Of a stretch of DNA of 64,000 nt, positions 48,240-60,626 are shown one piece after another. Under the pieces are notes generated by a model that was not told where the DNA came from, made no database searches, and saw nothing but the letters and a program-made list of their open reading frames with translations. The translations under genes and the position numbers were made by a program. Each line of letters opens with the position of its first letter. Within the stretch, counting starts at the first letter, position 1. Source of the DNA: Pseudoscleropodium purum (Eukaryota; Streptophyta; Bryopsida; Hypnales; Brachytheciaceae); assembly GCA_963969395.1 (NCBI GenBank), contig OZ017796.1:21392501-21456500 (forward strand), in the 5' to 3' direction.

Positions 48240-50040
48240 AATTTTTTGAGCATATAATGCATTTGATATGAATTATTTCATTTTTTATTAAAAAATTCAA
48301 GATAATTTCAAATTTCTCTTAAAAAATTAAAAATTTGACAACTAAAAAAACAACTAATGACATTACATAAAAAAATTATCAAAAATAACATTTATAGATA
48401 CTTGCACAATGAGGTTTGAAAAAATAATTATAGGCTTGGCTTTGAAAGGTTAAAAGTTTCTAGACTTTAGTTGATATAAAAGTCTTGGCAACTATGAATT
48501 TATTATGGTAGACTTTGGAGGTGCATACTGACCAATAGCTTATGATAAATTCTATATTTTTCAATACAAAATTCAAAATATCTATACCCTATGGTTACAC
48601 AACAAATCCTTTCAATAATTATATTTTTCCAAATCAAAATTGAATCCAAATTATTATTATCATTGTTTTGGAAATTAATTATATCCCAAATCTTTCCATT
48701 GGTTCCTTCAAAAAACTTTTCAACTCCCTTAATTGTAAAGAAATTGAATTTTCTATATATGAACCCCAAAATTTATAATGATAGTAAATCCTTTCAACTC
48801 TTGTGTTTGTTCTATTATTTCTTCAAAAAAAATTCATATCCCTCATTTGAAAAGAAAATTTATCTCATGGCTTCAATTCTTGGTTTCAATTTCAATTGTA
48901 TAACTTTGAAATTCCATTACTTTCAATGTCATTTAAAAAATTCTATTGTTTTCATTTTAGCTTCATTATACCATTTTTTAGTTGTGACTTCAAGTAGAAC
49001 CTAAGGTCACAAAGTGAACCCTATATTTGTCAATACAAAACCTCCAAAAGTCACTTTATAAATTAGCTATATCAATTTAAAGGTTTTTAGTAGAATTTTA
49101 TAACAATTTGAACTTTGGATCTATAACCAAGGAGTGTTTATTTATTATTTTATGAATGACATAATAAAAAATTTGCACTATAATGTTCTATACTATATTA
49201 TAAATTTGTGATAAACCTATTAGATTTTTTTTTTATCATCACTTTCATTTGATATAAATTATTTTACTATTTACTCAAAAATTCAAGGTTATTTCAAATT
49301 TGCAAATAAAAGAAAAAAAATTTACAACTAATAGAAGACATGTAATCACATTTGTAAAAAAAAATACAAAAAATCAAATTTATAGATACTTATTATAAAG
49401 ACAATTTAAAAAAGTAGTAATAGGTTTATCTTTTGATTCTTTTGAGGTTATAAATCTACAGAATTTAGTTGACTTGGAAGTCTTGGTAACTATAAACTTG
49501 TTATATTAAGCTTTGAATGTATATGTTGACCAATAGCTAGCATTGGACCCTATATTTGTCAATATGGAAACCTCAAACCCCATTGGTTGGTTTAAAAATC
49601 TTTCAACTTTCATATTTTATTTTGTTTTAATTTCAAACTCTTCAAGTCTTGTTTAGTAAATAAATTGAACTTTAAAGGTTCTCATTGGTTCCCTCAAAAT
49701 CTTTTGAACTCCCTCAATTGAAAAGACATTATAGGCTTCAGATTTAGTCTTATGACTTTGAAATGCCATTATTTTTGGCTTAATTAGCTTCATTCAACCA
49801 TTTTGTTAATTTGTTACGGCTTCATTCCACTAAGTTCATCCTTGCTTCATTGAGTTCATTTTACCATTTTTGTACTAACTTCATTCTACAATTTTCACAT
49901 GGACTTCATTCAATTTTACTCATGGAGTCATGGAGCCCTAATAGCATCTTGTTGTTGCAAAGTAGATCCTATATATGCCAATACAGAAATCCTAGAGATC
50001 ACTTCAATAATCAGCTAAACTAATTACAACCTAAAAGTCA
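48240..50040. repeat. Degenerate tandem duplication with about 1-kb unit
   Basis: Two diverged units, about 48240-49130 and 49230-50040, share in order: an atttgatatgaattattt-type start, tttatagatacttg, gttgacttggaagtcttggt-type sequence, tgaccaatagct, and ctttgaaattccatta followed by attagcttcatt. The frame at 48591-49004 is low-complexity and is not taken as a gene. Confidence 0.6.
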
Positions 50041-50439
50041 TCACTCGAATTTATAAACTATTTTTTGGTTGCTAACCACATTGCAATGGATAAATGGATT
50101 GAATGGGATTAAGGCTAAAAATAATGTTATTTCAACCGATTATTTTTTGAAACATAAATGATCAATTTTGAGCACTTAAAAGATGATTTGGGGACATAGG
50201 GATTACATTTTTCAATTTAATTTAATTATTTTGGTTCAATGTTTTGAAAATAGAAAATGTTGCCATTTCCATAGCTCAATATGATATTTCTCACAAAGAG
50301 GTTTCCTTTTCACATTAGTAAATCTTGGAGGTGAGATCTTAAAATGCCATCCAAGCTTAGAAGTGGTTGATGTATGATCAAACTCACTTTGTTCATATTG
50401 AAAAAAGAATGATTTTCATCCAATTTTTTCAATAGGCTC

Positions 50440-51383
50440 TTAACCACTAAAGTTCTATGACTATGTATTCACCAAAAATGCTCAAAAACTGTCTTTTTTA
50501 ATACAAGTAACAAATTTTTGAAAAAAAAAAATTTGGACACTTGTAACCAGAGGATCTTGTAGTATGATAATTTGGGAACATGTGGTAGAAATTTCAGAAA
50601 TTTCCATCTCATGGATTGCAAGATATAAGCATTCAAATTTTCCAAAATCATTTTTTTGGTCCTACAAAAAATAGGGCAACTACACTTCATAAACTCACTT
50701 TTCTACGAAAAAATGTCTGAAATGTCAGTACATCCTTGAATTCTTTTTCCTACATAAGTTGGTCGGAAGCTTGAAAAATTTCAAATCATTTGGAATTGTA
50801 TAACATATAGGAAAAAAATATATTAAGTAGACAAGAGTAGAGAATGATTCAAAAATACTAAATTGTTAAGAATTAAATTATGGAATTGAAAAATGACAAT
50901 TCTAATTGTTGGAATTTTAGAATAAAAAATATACATCCAATAGTTTTATTTTAATTTTTAAATATTGAAAACTGGATAAGATAAAGAGCTTCAAAATTTA
51001 TTTTAGAGTAGAAAATCCACTATTACCTATAAACAAAAAATCCTCATAAGTTTTGACTCATTGATCAAAATGGAATGATTCAAAGCTTTTCATGTATATA
51101 TAACTCTAGAAAACCAATTTCAAATTTTTTTTTTTGAGAATAGTGATTTTTTTTATTTGCTCAAAGTGCTCATTTACAAAAGAAAAACCCACATATTAGC
51201 CTATTAGGCTATAATTTTTTATTCCTATTTCCAAATGTCATAAAAATCAATGCATATAAAAGATACTCCTTATTCTCACCTTCTACTAAAGTTTGGATCA
51301 AAAATATGAAAATCTCTAGTCACATGCACTTGCCTCAAATTTTTATGTAGCCAAAAAACAAAGCTTGGTTCTTTAGGGGTTAA
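50440..51383 (-). mobile_element. TTAA-ended non-autonomous element, family C copy 2 (inverted)
   Basis: A 944-bp element with left end TTAACCACTAAAGTTCTATG and right end TTTAGGGGTTAA. The interior is the reverse complement of 5938-6870. No coding capacity. Confidence 0.75.
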
Positions 51384-52560
51384 GTGTGTATTAAATAGAC
51401 AATCAATTTTAAAAAGTTAAATTTTTTATCATAAGTGTACATTATGATGTAGAATATCATGGTATAAACTAAATTATTGTGTCATTCTATAATAAAAAAA
51501 ATACTATAAACTATGATAATTGATTCCTAATTTAATTGACATTAAAATATTAAATTAAAAAAAAATTTAATATCAAATTCAAATAGAGATTAGAATAATT
51601 AAATCTCATTTTAGTAGTTGGAATAAAAAAATAAAAAACAAAATTTTTAAGTCTAAAATTCATATCAGAAGAGAAATTGCTAAATAAACAAAAGGCATCC
51701 TTGTGATCTATAGGTCTTGCATCTTTTGTTGAAATTATTTTACAAATCTTCAACACTAGGCTTTCCACAACCTAGAGCTCTTTTTCCTTGATGATTTTAT
51801 TTTTTATAACTTCATTCAAATTTACTTGTAAATTTAATTATACATTTTGAAGTTTGACTATAATTACGGTCATTAGCTTTGTCCTTTAAGAAGTGTTATT
51901 GTTGATTCTAGAAACATCTTAACCTTTGAAGGACTAAAGAGTCCACTTTGGATTTTTTTCAAAAACTCAAATAGGCTCTATAGACTTCATAATTTAGATT
52001 TCTTGTACAAAATCTTTAAGATGGGTGCTAATCATCCTAATCAACTATCAAGTAAAGCTTTACTACATGTCATTCCAATAAATATTACAACAAGTTATAA
52101 GTTTTTTTCAATCTAAACCCTAAATTGAGAAACTAAACAAATTTTTTAAATTTTTTAAAAATTAATTTGATTGCTTAGATTGATATCTACCCAAAAATCA
52201 TTTGAACCACTCAAATCCAAATATGTAGTTGAAATTTATGAAAAGTTTTATTATACAAGACAATAGAAATAGAAAAAATATTTAAAGTTATATTCAAAAC
52301 TTGATTTTGAGAATTTCAAAATAAAATAAAATAAATATTTTACATGTTATTTACTAGAAGATTTTCATTCTTGAGATTTTAAATTTTTAAATTTTCAACA
52401 AAGTTATTAGCAATAATTATAGGCTTTTCATCCATTTGTACCATCTTTTATTTCATTGTTTTTTTCAAGATGAATATGATAGTTTTAGAGGTTAAATTTT
52501 TCCTCTATCTTTTCAATCCATTCCTCAACTTAATAGCTAAAAACCTTAAGTTCTAGGCCA
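51384..52560. other. Very AT-rich intergenic DNA, nothing recognised
   Basis: Long A/T tracts and no supported gene, RNA or repeat boundary. Confidence 0.5.
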
Positions 52561-52589
52561 TACATATATATTTTTTTAAATGTTGAAAG

Positions 52590-53460
52590 ACAAACCTTCA
52601 ATACAAGATTGAGATTTGGTAGGAGACATTAGAAGTTTTGGAGAATTTATTTTAGGTACAAGAATCAAAATCTGTTGAAGTCCTATTTATTTCACTATGA
52701 CTATCAATGAATGAATTTAAGACATCATTTGAAAAGAGAGGTGTGTACACCATTACCAAAGGAACAAAATAGGGAAGACAACCCCATTCCCATTCAATTT
52801 ACAACTTCTTACTTTCTATTACCACTTCAAGAATTATATCAAAGTTGATTGATTTCATCGTACTATTCTCTTCAAGCTTTGTCAATTATTCAATTTTCTA
52901 TTAATTAAAATAGTGAAGTTTATTTTACATTCAAACAATGATATCATAACTTTGATTTTCAATTTTGGAAAAGACACAATGATTGTCACTACTATTTTCT
53001 ATTTTTTGCCACCACAAACAATGTCTATTAAAAGATATAGTTAGCTATATGTGATGTGTACTAACTACTTATGACATTGTAATATATATCTACGGATTGG
53101 GATTTGGAGGGAGATGTTAGAATCATGAAGAGATTGCTTTAGGTACAAGAGTTAGATCTTGTTGATGTTACTTTAGATATAAGAGTCAAATTTGTTGATG
53201 ATTGTCCAATTTATATTTATAAGTGAATGAATTTCTTAAACCATCATTTGAAATGGGAGGGTATTGTGGATTGTTATTGAAGTGAAAAATCTCTTCATAG
53301 ACTTGACAACCAGATGTCCATTCAAAAATCAATTGCTATAGACATTTTATTAACCAAGGTATCAATTTACTTCACTTGATATTGACACTTGGTAAGAAAA
53401 TCCAATAAAATGCAAGAATGCGGATTGATATCAAGGTCAAAAATTGGATATGAGGTTAGA
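52590..53460. repeat. LTR-like dispersed repeat A, copy 1
   Basis: Collinear with 62990-64000. Contains a purine-rich tract ggatttggagggaga directly followed by TGTTAGAATC near 53115, the layout expected at a polypurine tract/LTR start. A weaker instance lies near 52615. Shared landmarks include tgaatgaatttctta, aaccatcatttgaaatggga, gacaaccagatgtccattca and gatatcaaggtca at its end. No reverse transcriptase or gag frame is visible, so at best a decayed LTR. Confidence 0.5.
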
Positions 53461-54286
53461 TTTGATCAAGGTTTTATTTAGGCAATTAAATGTCCAATTT
53501 CTTCAAAAAAAAAATGGGTAGCTTCAAGCCTATAGAAAAAAGGTGGTAAATATGTTAAAAAATGCCAAACTATACGAATAGCCCTACACATTGTTGCCAC
53601 AATGTTTCCAAAACCTCATTTCATCCATTGTGCAAAGCCAACACATACAAAAATTGCATACTCAAAATTAGCCTCCTTCAATTCAAACCCTTAGAATAAA
53701 AGAACCAAGAACTTAAAACCTTCTTGAAAAAAGGTCACATAACCATTTGTTTGAATATAAGAAACAAAAACCTCAATATGATGGTTTCATATTTTCTACC
53801 AAGCTCATAAATAAGTTCAATTTCTAGAATATAATGTGCTCTAAAATTATGACATGACATTGTGGCTAGGGTATATACCAAAGTTGTGTTGGCATCACAC
53901 TTTCACAATCAATACATGTACTAGTAAAAGAGGAAAAAATCCAAATAAAGATATGGATACAAGCTAATTTTTGTATTATTTTTTATAGATATATAGGGTT
54001 TGATGGTATGTAGTCTAAGTATCATGGATGGTTATCCAAACTTATACCATAAATGGTAGGCTATCATCCACGTAATTGTCCAAACTGATACCATAAATAT
54101 TAGAATATGATGGAAATAGTTGCCCAAACCAATTTCAAGGATGTTGGGTACCCACAATTGATACTATTTATTGGTAATGATACTAGCGTCCAACCCTCTA
54201 CAAAGGTTGCACAACTCTTGTTTATACCTTTAGCTAGTATGTACATAGTCAGTTTTGTTAAATTGATAATATTTGTACAACCCAAA
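53461..54286. other. Intergenic DNA, no gene recognised
   Basis: AT-rich with a few short frames (for example 54107-54292), none with a recognised domain. Near 54020-54110 the phrase ccaaacttataccataaat recurs twice. Confidence 0.45.
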
Positions 54287-54334
54287 AAATAAAATAAAAT
54301 AAAATAAAAATAAATAAATGAATAAATAAATAAA
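54287..54334. repeat. AAAAT/AAAT microsatellite
   Basis: Run of aaaat units followed by aaat units, with a single interruption (aatgaat), about 320 bp before the ATP synthase gene start. Confidence 0.85.
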
Positions 54335-54650
54335 TCATACATACATATAGGTCTAATTCAAATTAAAAAAACTAAATTTGATGTATATTGTTGATATTCC
54401 ATGACTTTGACATTGTTCAAGACAAAAACTAGGATTGGATGAAAAAACGTATTTTTTCCTTAGGTGAAGTCATCCAAAGCACATTTTGCGTCCTCAGCAG
54501 CGTTTGGCAGGGTTACCGAAATTCATTCGACGTTAGTACGTCCCCCGATTGCCTTAATCTTGCGTCTGCATGGCCTGCATGCATGCCATTTCCTGGACCA
54601 ACCCTAACCTTTCGGTTCCAGTAAACCAAAGCTTCGACATCCACAGAGCG

Positions 54651-57366
54651 ATGGCCATGGCCATGGCGATGGCGACGGCGAGGTCTCGCAACACTTGCTC
54701 CCGTCTCGCATCACTCCGCCGCGTGCTGGACTGGCCCAGCAGTGCAAGTGCAACCATCCCAGCAGCTGCGCCATGGCCGGGGGAGAGGCTGCTGGTGTTG
54801 CAGCAGCTGCAGACGCAGCAGACGCGTTTTGCGTCCAACCAGGCCACGCGCAATCGCATGAGGTCCGTGAGCAACATCAAGAAGATCACCATGGCCATGA
54901 AGATGGTGGCGGCCTCCAAGCTCAGAACCATGCAAGTCCTGGCGGAGATTTCCAGGGGGCTGTGGCAGCCTTTCATTGCGCTCCTCGGGGACGCTCCCGC
55001 CATCCAAGCCAACAAGAAGCTATTCGTAGTAAGGAAGAGACTCGATTTCCATTCTTCTTCTGAATACCATGCCAATCCGTATTTGATTGTTGTCCTTGTT
55101 GTTTGATTTGGTTGCGAACAGGAGAGGAACGCGTGCAAATGGACTGATGACTGCACTGATCCGTTATGATTAATGGATGTAACAGAGGTGTTTATAGAGT
55201 TTTAGTGATCTGTTTTAAACAAATGAATGGGCCAACTCATTCCGGCGAGAGAATCACAAGAACGAAACCAAGGAATTACTCAAAGAGGCCAGTTTGAGGG
55301 CGGTCAATTGACCATGCCACTCTCGGAGAGGTGTTTTGAAGAATTCAAGTTTCAACTTGTTTCTGTTGTATCTCTCCTACTTGTTAGATACGGAAACAGT
55401 TTTGAATTGATTGCTGTTTGGCTTGATCAGACCCGGCTAAATCTTGCTTCGGCTTGGCACATGGGGAGATACTATATTTCTGGTTCCCGATTGCTATGAT
55501 TCCTGTGACGGAAACCTGGGAACCTTTTGATAATACCGTAAGGGGAACAAGGATAATATTCCTGTGACGGAATTGACTTTGCTAGTCCTGTTGTTGTCAT
55601 GTCCTCAAAGTTTTTGTAGTGGTGAATGTTTCATGATCGCTTGGCCACTCACAAGCTCGTCCTTCAGCGTCCATGCATTTATCTCCCAAGGTCTGAAACC
55701 CACTAAGGAAGCTTAATCTGCAATTGTTGGAAACATAAAGTTTGACTTCAGCATTACAAAGTTACTAAGTTAGCGCCTTTGGAATGTGTATATATTGTGT
55801 GGTTGGACTGGCATATTTGCAGGTGCTGTCCTCGGACAAGGGCCTTTGCGGCGGCATCAACTCGACCTCGGTGAAGTACGCTCGCTCGCTGCAGCGAATG
55901 CAGACGGCCGGCGGCGACGGCAAGGACTCTAAGTTCGCACTGATTGGCGACAAGGGCAAGTCGCAGCTGCAACGAGAATTCTCTAAGTCGTTCACGACGT
56001 CCTTCACTGAGACGCAGAAGGAAGGCATCAACTTCACGCAGTGCGCCAGGATCGCCGACGAAATCATCAAAAACAACACATACGACGTGATGCACTTGGT
56101 GTACAACAAGTTCGGGTCCGCCGTCTCCTTCCTGCCCACCGTCGCCACCATCCTCTCCCCAGCCATGTTCGAAACCGAGGAAGGTCAAAAGGTAAGACAG
56201 TGTACACAAGAATCTCCATGTGTGAAATTGCATGCCCGCATTTCTTTTCTATTGTTGTTATGGATCTCTTTGTCCCTCGATCTCAAGTGTTCTATTGTTG
56301 TCTGAAGTAGATTTTTCTCTTTCTCCTGTTTCCAATTCTTATAGTAAGTTCTTTGACGTTCATCCTCTCCCCAGCCATATTCGAGACCGAGGAAGGTAAC
56401 AATTAACAAGGTAAGGACAAGAATTTCCATTTAAGCTCTTTGACGACACAGGTGAAGGTTCAATACATACGCCACTGCTATAGTGACTCCAATTTGAAGC
56501 ACATCCAACCAAAACTATATAATTGTCAAGTTTTGTGTCAAACTACTTAAATCTACACCTACCTGTCCTGGTAAGTTTTCAGAGGACACATCAATTGCAT
56601 GTTAGTTTCAAAGCATCAAAATTATTGTGACACAGCAGAGGAATCCAAAACATCCATGGATGGATGCACGATGGAACTAGATACGGAAATAATCTCACGA
56701 ACTTGAGTAAGAAATTCTGGGCTCTGTTCCATACTTAAGAGTGAAAATCAATACTTAGTTGCACGATGGAATTGACTGGGTCTATGGAAAGTTTAGTATT
56801 TCTCTGGCCCGTCATATTTGTATGGTCAGAGCTTACACGGGAAATTGGACCGAAATGTCGTGTTGTATCCGAATTCCTTTCTTAGCGTATCCAAGTGTAT
56901 CCTATTCTATCGTTACTGGCCATGGACTACGAAATTCTTCAGAAATTCAATAGATAGACATTTTGGTTTCCTCCTGAATTTGGTCAATTTCTCGATTGAA
57001 AACGATGTTTGAATTTGTGCATCGATCTTAATATATTTGTCTGGCTATTGAATTGAACACGGTGCTCTTGGCTTACTACTGACACAGGTTTGCAAGATCA
57101 ACAACTATGAGATTGAGGGGGACGACAATATGAGCGACGTGTTGACGAACTTGTTGGAGTTTCAGCTGGCAAGTGTGTTGTACAATGCCATGTTGGAGAA
57201 TGCCACCAGCGAAATGGGAACCCGGATGTCGGCCATGGAAAACTCCTCAAAAAATGCCGGAGAGGTGCTGGACAAGCTGAAGTTGAGCTACAATCGGTCG
57301 CGGCAGGCGGCCATTACCACGGAGCTTATTGAGATTATCTCGGGTGCCGCGGCTCTGGAAGGCTAA
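54651..57366 (+). CDS. ATPC: ATP synthase F1 gamma subunit, mitochondrial
   Basis: Three exons, 54651-55028, 55823-56191 and 57088-57366, GT-AG and in frame, 341 aa. It forms the rotating central stalk of F1 in the mitochondrial inner-membrane ATP synthase. The first roughly 60 residues (MAMAMAMATARSRNTCSRLA and onward, Arg/Ser/Ala-rich) look like a mitochondrial presequence. The mature part starts near RFASNQATRNRMRSVSNIKK and follows with ITMAMKMVAASKL, the signature VLSSDKGLCGGINSTSVK, MHLVYNKFGSAVSFLPT, and the C-terminal helix ENATSEMGTRMSAMENSSKN and ITTELIEIISGAAALEG. The chloroplast regulatory Cys insertion is absent, so this is the mitochondrial paralogue. An in-frame ATG at 54570 could add 27 residues; 54651 is preferred because it opens a typical presequence. 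Part of exon 2 is duplicated in intron 2. Confidence 0.96.
56361..56432 (+). repeat. Duplicated exon 2 end and donor inside intron 2 of the gamma-subunit gene
   Basis: Matches 56149-56220 (offset 212 bp): both contain catcctctccccagccat, then a ttcgagaccgaggaaggt-type segment and a GGTAAG donor followed by acaagaatttccat-like sequence. The copy has lost a few coding bases and carries its own potential 5' splice site at about 56410, a decoy donor. Confidence 0.85.
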
Positions 57367-57381
57367 GTTGGGAATCATTTA

Positions 57382-57912
57382 CTCCCTCTTTCCCACTAAT
57401 AACCTCCAAAAAAGCTTCCCCACGAGGGATGAACTACAATTTTAGTCTTTGTGCTAGTGATAACCAATAACCCATCCTTTAGATCTATGCAAAAGTTTCA
57501 ACTTAGGCATCATCATCTAGGCACCCAAAATCCATGCAAAAAGTATCATTTTTGAGCATAATTTGTAAATGTTGTCAGCTCCATCATTCTTGATAATTTA
57601 AAGGTTGGTGGGTAACAATGGGATACTAAATATGCGCCCCAACCTAAATATCCACAACCAAGAAACCTAGACCACTTCATGAACAAATCTTCATACTTAG
57701 AGCCTAAGTGGTCACCAAATACATTGTCAATACTACTGTCTCAGGAAGCATAGCAAGTACAAGGTGCCTCATATGAGCTAGGCCAAGATTTTTAGGAGAA
57801 AAATGCTCCTCGATCGCTCACTTGACTTGCCCCCACGAAGTTGTCCAACCTGGCCAAAACTTACTCAACAATCAAAATTAGGAAACAGAGCTTTTTAGTG
57901 GGACAGAGGGAG
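57382..57912. mobile_element. Stowaway-type MITE (Tc1/mariner-derived), 531 bp
   Basis: Left terminus CTCCCTCTTTCCCACTAA; right terminus TTAGTGGGACAGAGGGAG, which inverted is CTCCCTCTGTCCCACTAA, an 18-bp inverted repeat with one mismatch. Both sides are flanked by TA (57380-57381 and 57913-57914). CTCCCTC termini and TA duplication are the known hallmarks of plant Stowaway MITEs. No coding capacity. It sits 15 bp after the ATP synthase gamma stop codon, i.e. in the 3' UTR. Confidence 0.9.
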
Positions 57913-57929
57913 TATAACATTCACTTACT

Positions 57930-58390
57930 GACCGTGTCTTCCTTTTCTTCCTTAATTTCGGATTCACTGCTCATCATTTCTACGTACAATTATTCTCAGA
58001 AAGTCTAATTAATTCTATCGTTGCTATACATGTAGAGATCGATGATGCATGTTAGTTTCGATCTTCAGTTTATCACAGTTTGTGGACTTAATTTATCACA
58101 GTAATGGGTCAGCGCTGTCAATGAACTTCTGTTTGAGTACGTAAACAGCATGCTTATGGAGCTGATTGATGAATCCTATTTCAACCCTAAACCAAGACTT
58201 CTCTCGGGTGCTGCTGCTCTGGAGGACTGAGCTAGTGATCATCAGTATACTTACCTGTGTCTTCATTTGGGACTCGTTTTAACGTAAAATTATTCTCAGG
58301 AAGTTTACTTCTATTGTTGTTGCTATGTGGAGGTCGATGATGCATGTTCCGACCTCCAGTTTATTTCAATTTGTGGACTTAATGGGCGGT
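57930..58390. repeat. Tandem duplication of the gamma-subunit 3' UTR region
   Basis: About 57930-58100 and 58240-58390 are copies at an offset near 300 bp. Both contain attattctcag (57989 and 58289), gatgatgcatgtt and tttgtggacttaat. The downstream copy is joined to the C-terminal coding relic at 58151-58230. Confidence 0.85.
58151..58230 (+). pseudogene. Relic of the ATP synthase gamma C-terminal coding end
   Basis: Contains ATGGAGCTGATTGA, then about 28 unrelated bases, then CTCTCGGGTGCTGCTGCTCT followed by GGAGGACTGA. This is a diverged copy of the final codons of the true gene (TELIEIISGAAALEG then stop), with an internal insertion. Only the last 15 or so codons are present, so it is a partial tandem duplicate. 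Confidence 0.8.
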
Positions 58391-58399
58391 CATGTTGAT

Positions 58400-60626
58400 T
58401 CTCGTTGCACTTAATTTACAGCATGCTGCGTCTGTTTGCTGATCAATGTTGTGCAATTTAAGAGGTTCACGTGGAAAATAGATTTCTAATAGGGTCTCTT
58501 GTTTTGAATTGCCTGACGTTTTGCATACGGGTATACGGGCATTGAGGAGTTGAACCTCTTTTGGGATTTCATTCTGACTGTTCCAAGGATCAGTCTGTTT
58601 TCTTCACCATTACATCACCTCAGATCCTAACGTTTTCATTGAGATTATCGGCTTTGTAGCTAGAGTGTCAGTGTGAGAAGAGACTGGATTTGCCTAAAAC
58701 GGCCATGTAATTTAATTCTTGGTAAAAATAGTAGGTCCTAACTTCACGAATGATGTTTCAAAAATTTGGAAATCCTAGAGAACGATGAAAACTACACAAG
58801 AACGCTACATTATTTAGTTCACCATACTATGCAAAATGCCCTAGTACTGCAAAGTCCAAAATTTTGCACTACTTCATTTGACCATTCTGTATCAGCAGTG
58901 GAGGACATTTCAAAACTTAGAAACGTACAGCGCTAAAACAGAGTGTCTGTCGCAAATAGGATGGCTTTTGAATTGTGGCACAAATTGGGTCTCCTCTCTT
59001 ACAATAGTGTGAACGAGTAGGAGTCAATTCAAGCAAGAGAAGCAGAGAGGTGCACCGTATCCAAGCTCACCGCCACCTCACACTCTAGAGCTAGACTTCT
59101 ACTGTAGCTCTTCAATCTTTCTATTGCTCTACATTGGCATTTCCCTTCACCTCTCCAAATACTCTCAATTACCACCCCCACTCTAATTAATGAGTCCATA
59201 AACCGACTTCCGACTTCAGCCGCACCCTACTTTCCGAGAGTGTTTGAATCATTCCTTCTATGTCAGCTAACTTCAAACGTGAAATTCGCTGCCAAAAAAA
59301 ATGGAGTCCAGAGTAGTGGTTTTAAGAAAAAATGGAGTCTACTTTTTGTGAATTTTGCGTTTCGGCGTCCCTGCTGATCCATCAATTTGTTCACCAAGTA
59401 GGTGATATATTGCCGGCCTTTGTTCAGGATGCCTTCACATTGCTTGCTTCAACAATTACAAGACAATTACTTCATGATGGTGAGTTCATTTGACTTTGCA
59501 TTGACCACGCGCGCACACAAGTGAATTCATCAGTGAAATCGCTTGTTTATTATGCTTGCACGAGGTCTTGCAGACTTGTGTTTGGAGTTTCGTTGATCAT
59601 CTGATATAGGAAGTCAATTTTTCTTGGTTATTTCCATTTGTTGAGTTTGTGTTTTATATCTTGGATCTTGGATGGCAATAGATTGATTCTGCGGCATGGG
59701 TTGGGATGTGGTGTTCTATGGCTGTGTTAATAACTTTTCATCAATTGTTGGTGTTTGGTGTATGTGCCAATTTAATGTACTCTTGAGAGAGTGATTTGTT
59801 TGGGTGTAAGAAGCTTCTTTTCTATCTATTAAATGCTTGTATTTGGAGTCACAAAACTTCATTAGGTCAAGACAGTGGAGATGGGTCAAACGAGAGCTTC
59901 TTTGTCGAGTGAATATCATATAAAATAATGCGTGTTGTGGTGGTGGTGGTTGGAGTGTTTTTCCTCAAATTCACAAAGCAGAGCGTGGTCAGAAGCACGC
60001 CTGGCAACAAGAAGCCAGTATCAGCATTGCTTGTTAACAGGGTTTTATTAAAATTAGATTGTTTCCGCAACATACATAACCTCTGTATAGAGAACCTCCC
60101 AATAATCACTGTGACCATAAGGAAACCTCGGCTAATGAATCATGAAGATGATTCTATTTCGTGATATTGTTCAAAGTTACAGAAACAATTGATTTTACTT
60201 ATAAACCCTCCGTTTGCTGTATGCCAATTCAATATCATGCAGCAGTATTGATTTTAGTGTTGTCCCTTCAGTTGGTTGTATTATCATTCAGAATTCATGA
60301 ATTTACATTTTTTCTTCCTGATGCAATAGATTGCGTACAAGTTTTGGCTTTAATAATAGTGCTGTGGGTTTTGCAAAGTTGGAAACCATTCAAGAGACTA
60401 TTTCTCTTTCTGACATTCTGCTTGTATTTCGTCTCGATTACTTTCAGAATGCATCAGTGGCTGACTTCGTATGTTCCATTTGCTTACATTTTGGTGCTTA
60501 GTCTTACGCAGAGCTGAGAGTTTTTCTGAGCTAGATTTACATTTATAGTCCACTATCATGGCGAGAATACATGCACAAGACTTGATTGAAAGCAGGGCGT
60601 AACCAAAGACTGAGGTTGCCAGCAGA
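58400..60626. other. Intergenic DNA and probable leader of the downstream LRR gene
   Basis: Composition becomes more balanced from about 59000, which may mark the promoter and 5' UTR or leader intron of the gene starting at 60627. The frames 59928-60164 and 60161-60517 have hydrophobic stretches but no recognised family and are not called. Confidence 0.4.

Noticed and set aside
48591..49004. 137-aa ORF
   Set aside because: Low-complexity Phe/Ile/Ser/Lys-rich translation inside a degenerate duplicated repeat.
54554..55156. 200-aa minus-strand ORF
   Set aside because: Antisense shadow of ATP synthase gamma exon 1.
60161..60517. 118-aa hydrophobic ORF
   Set aside because: No recognised family. 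It lies where a leader or leader intron of the next gene is expected, and hydrophobicity can arise from T-rich DNA.
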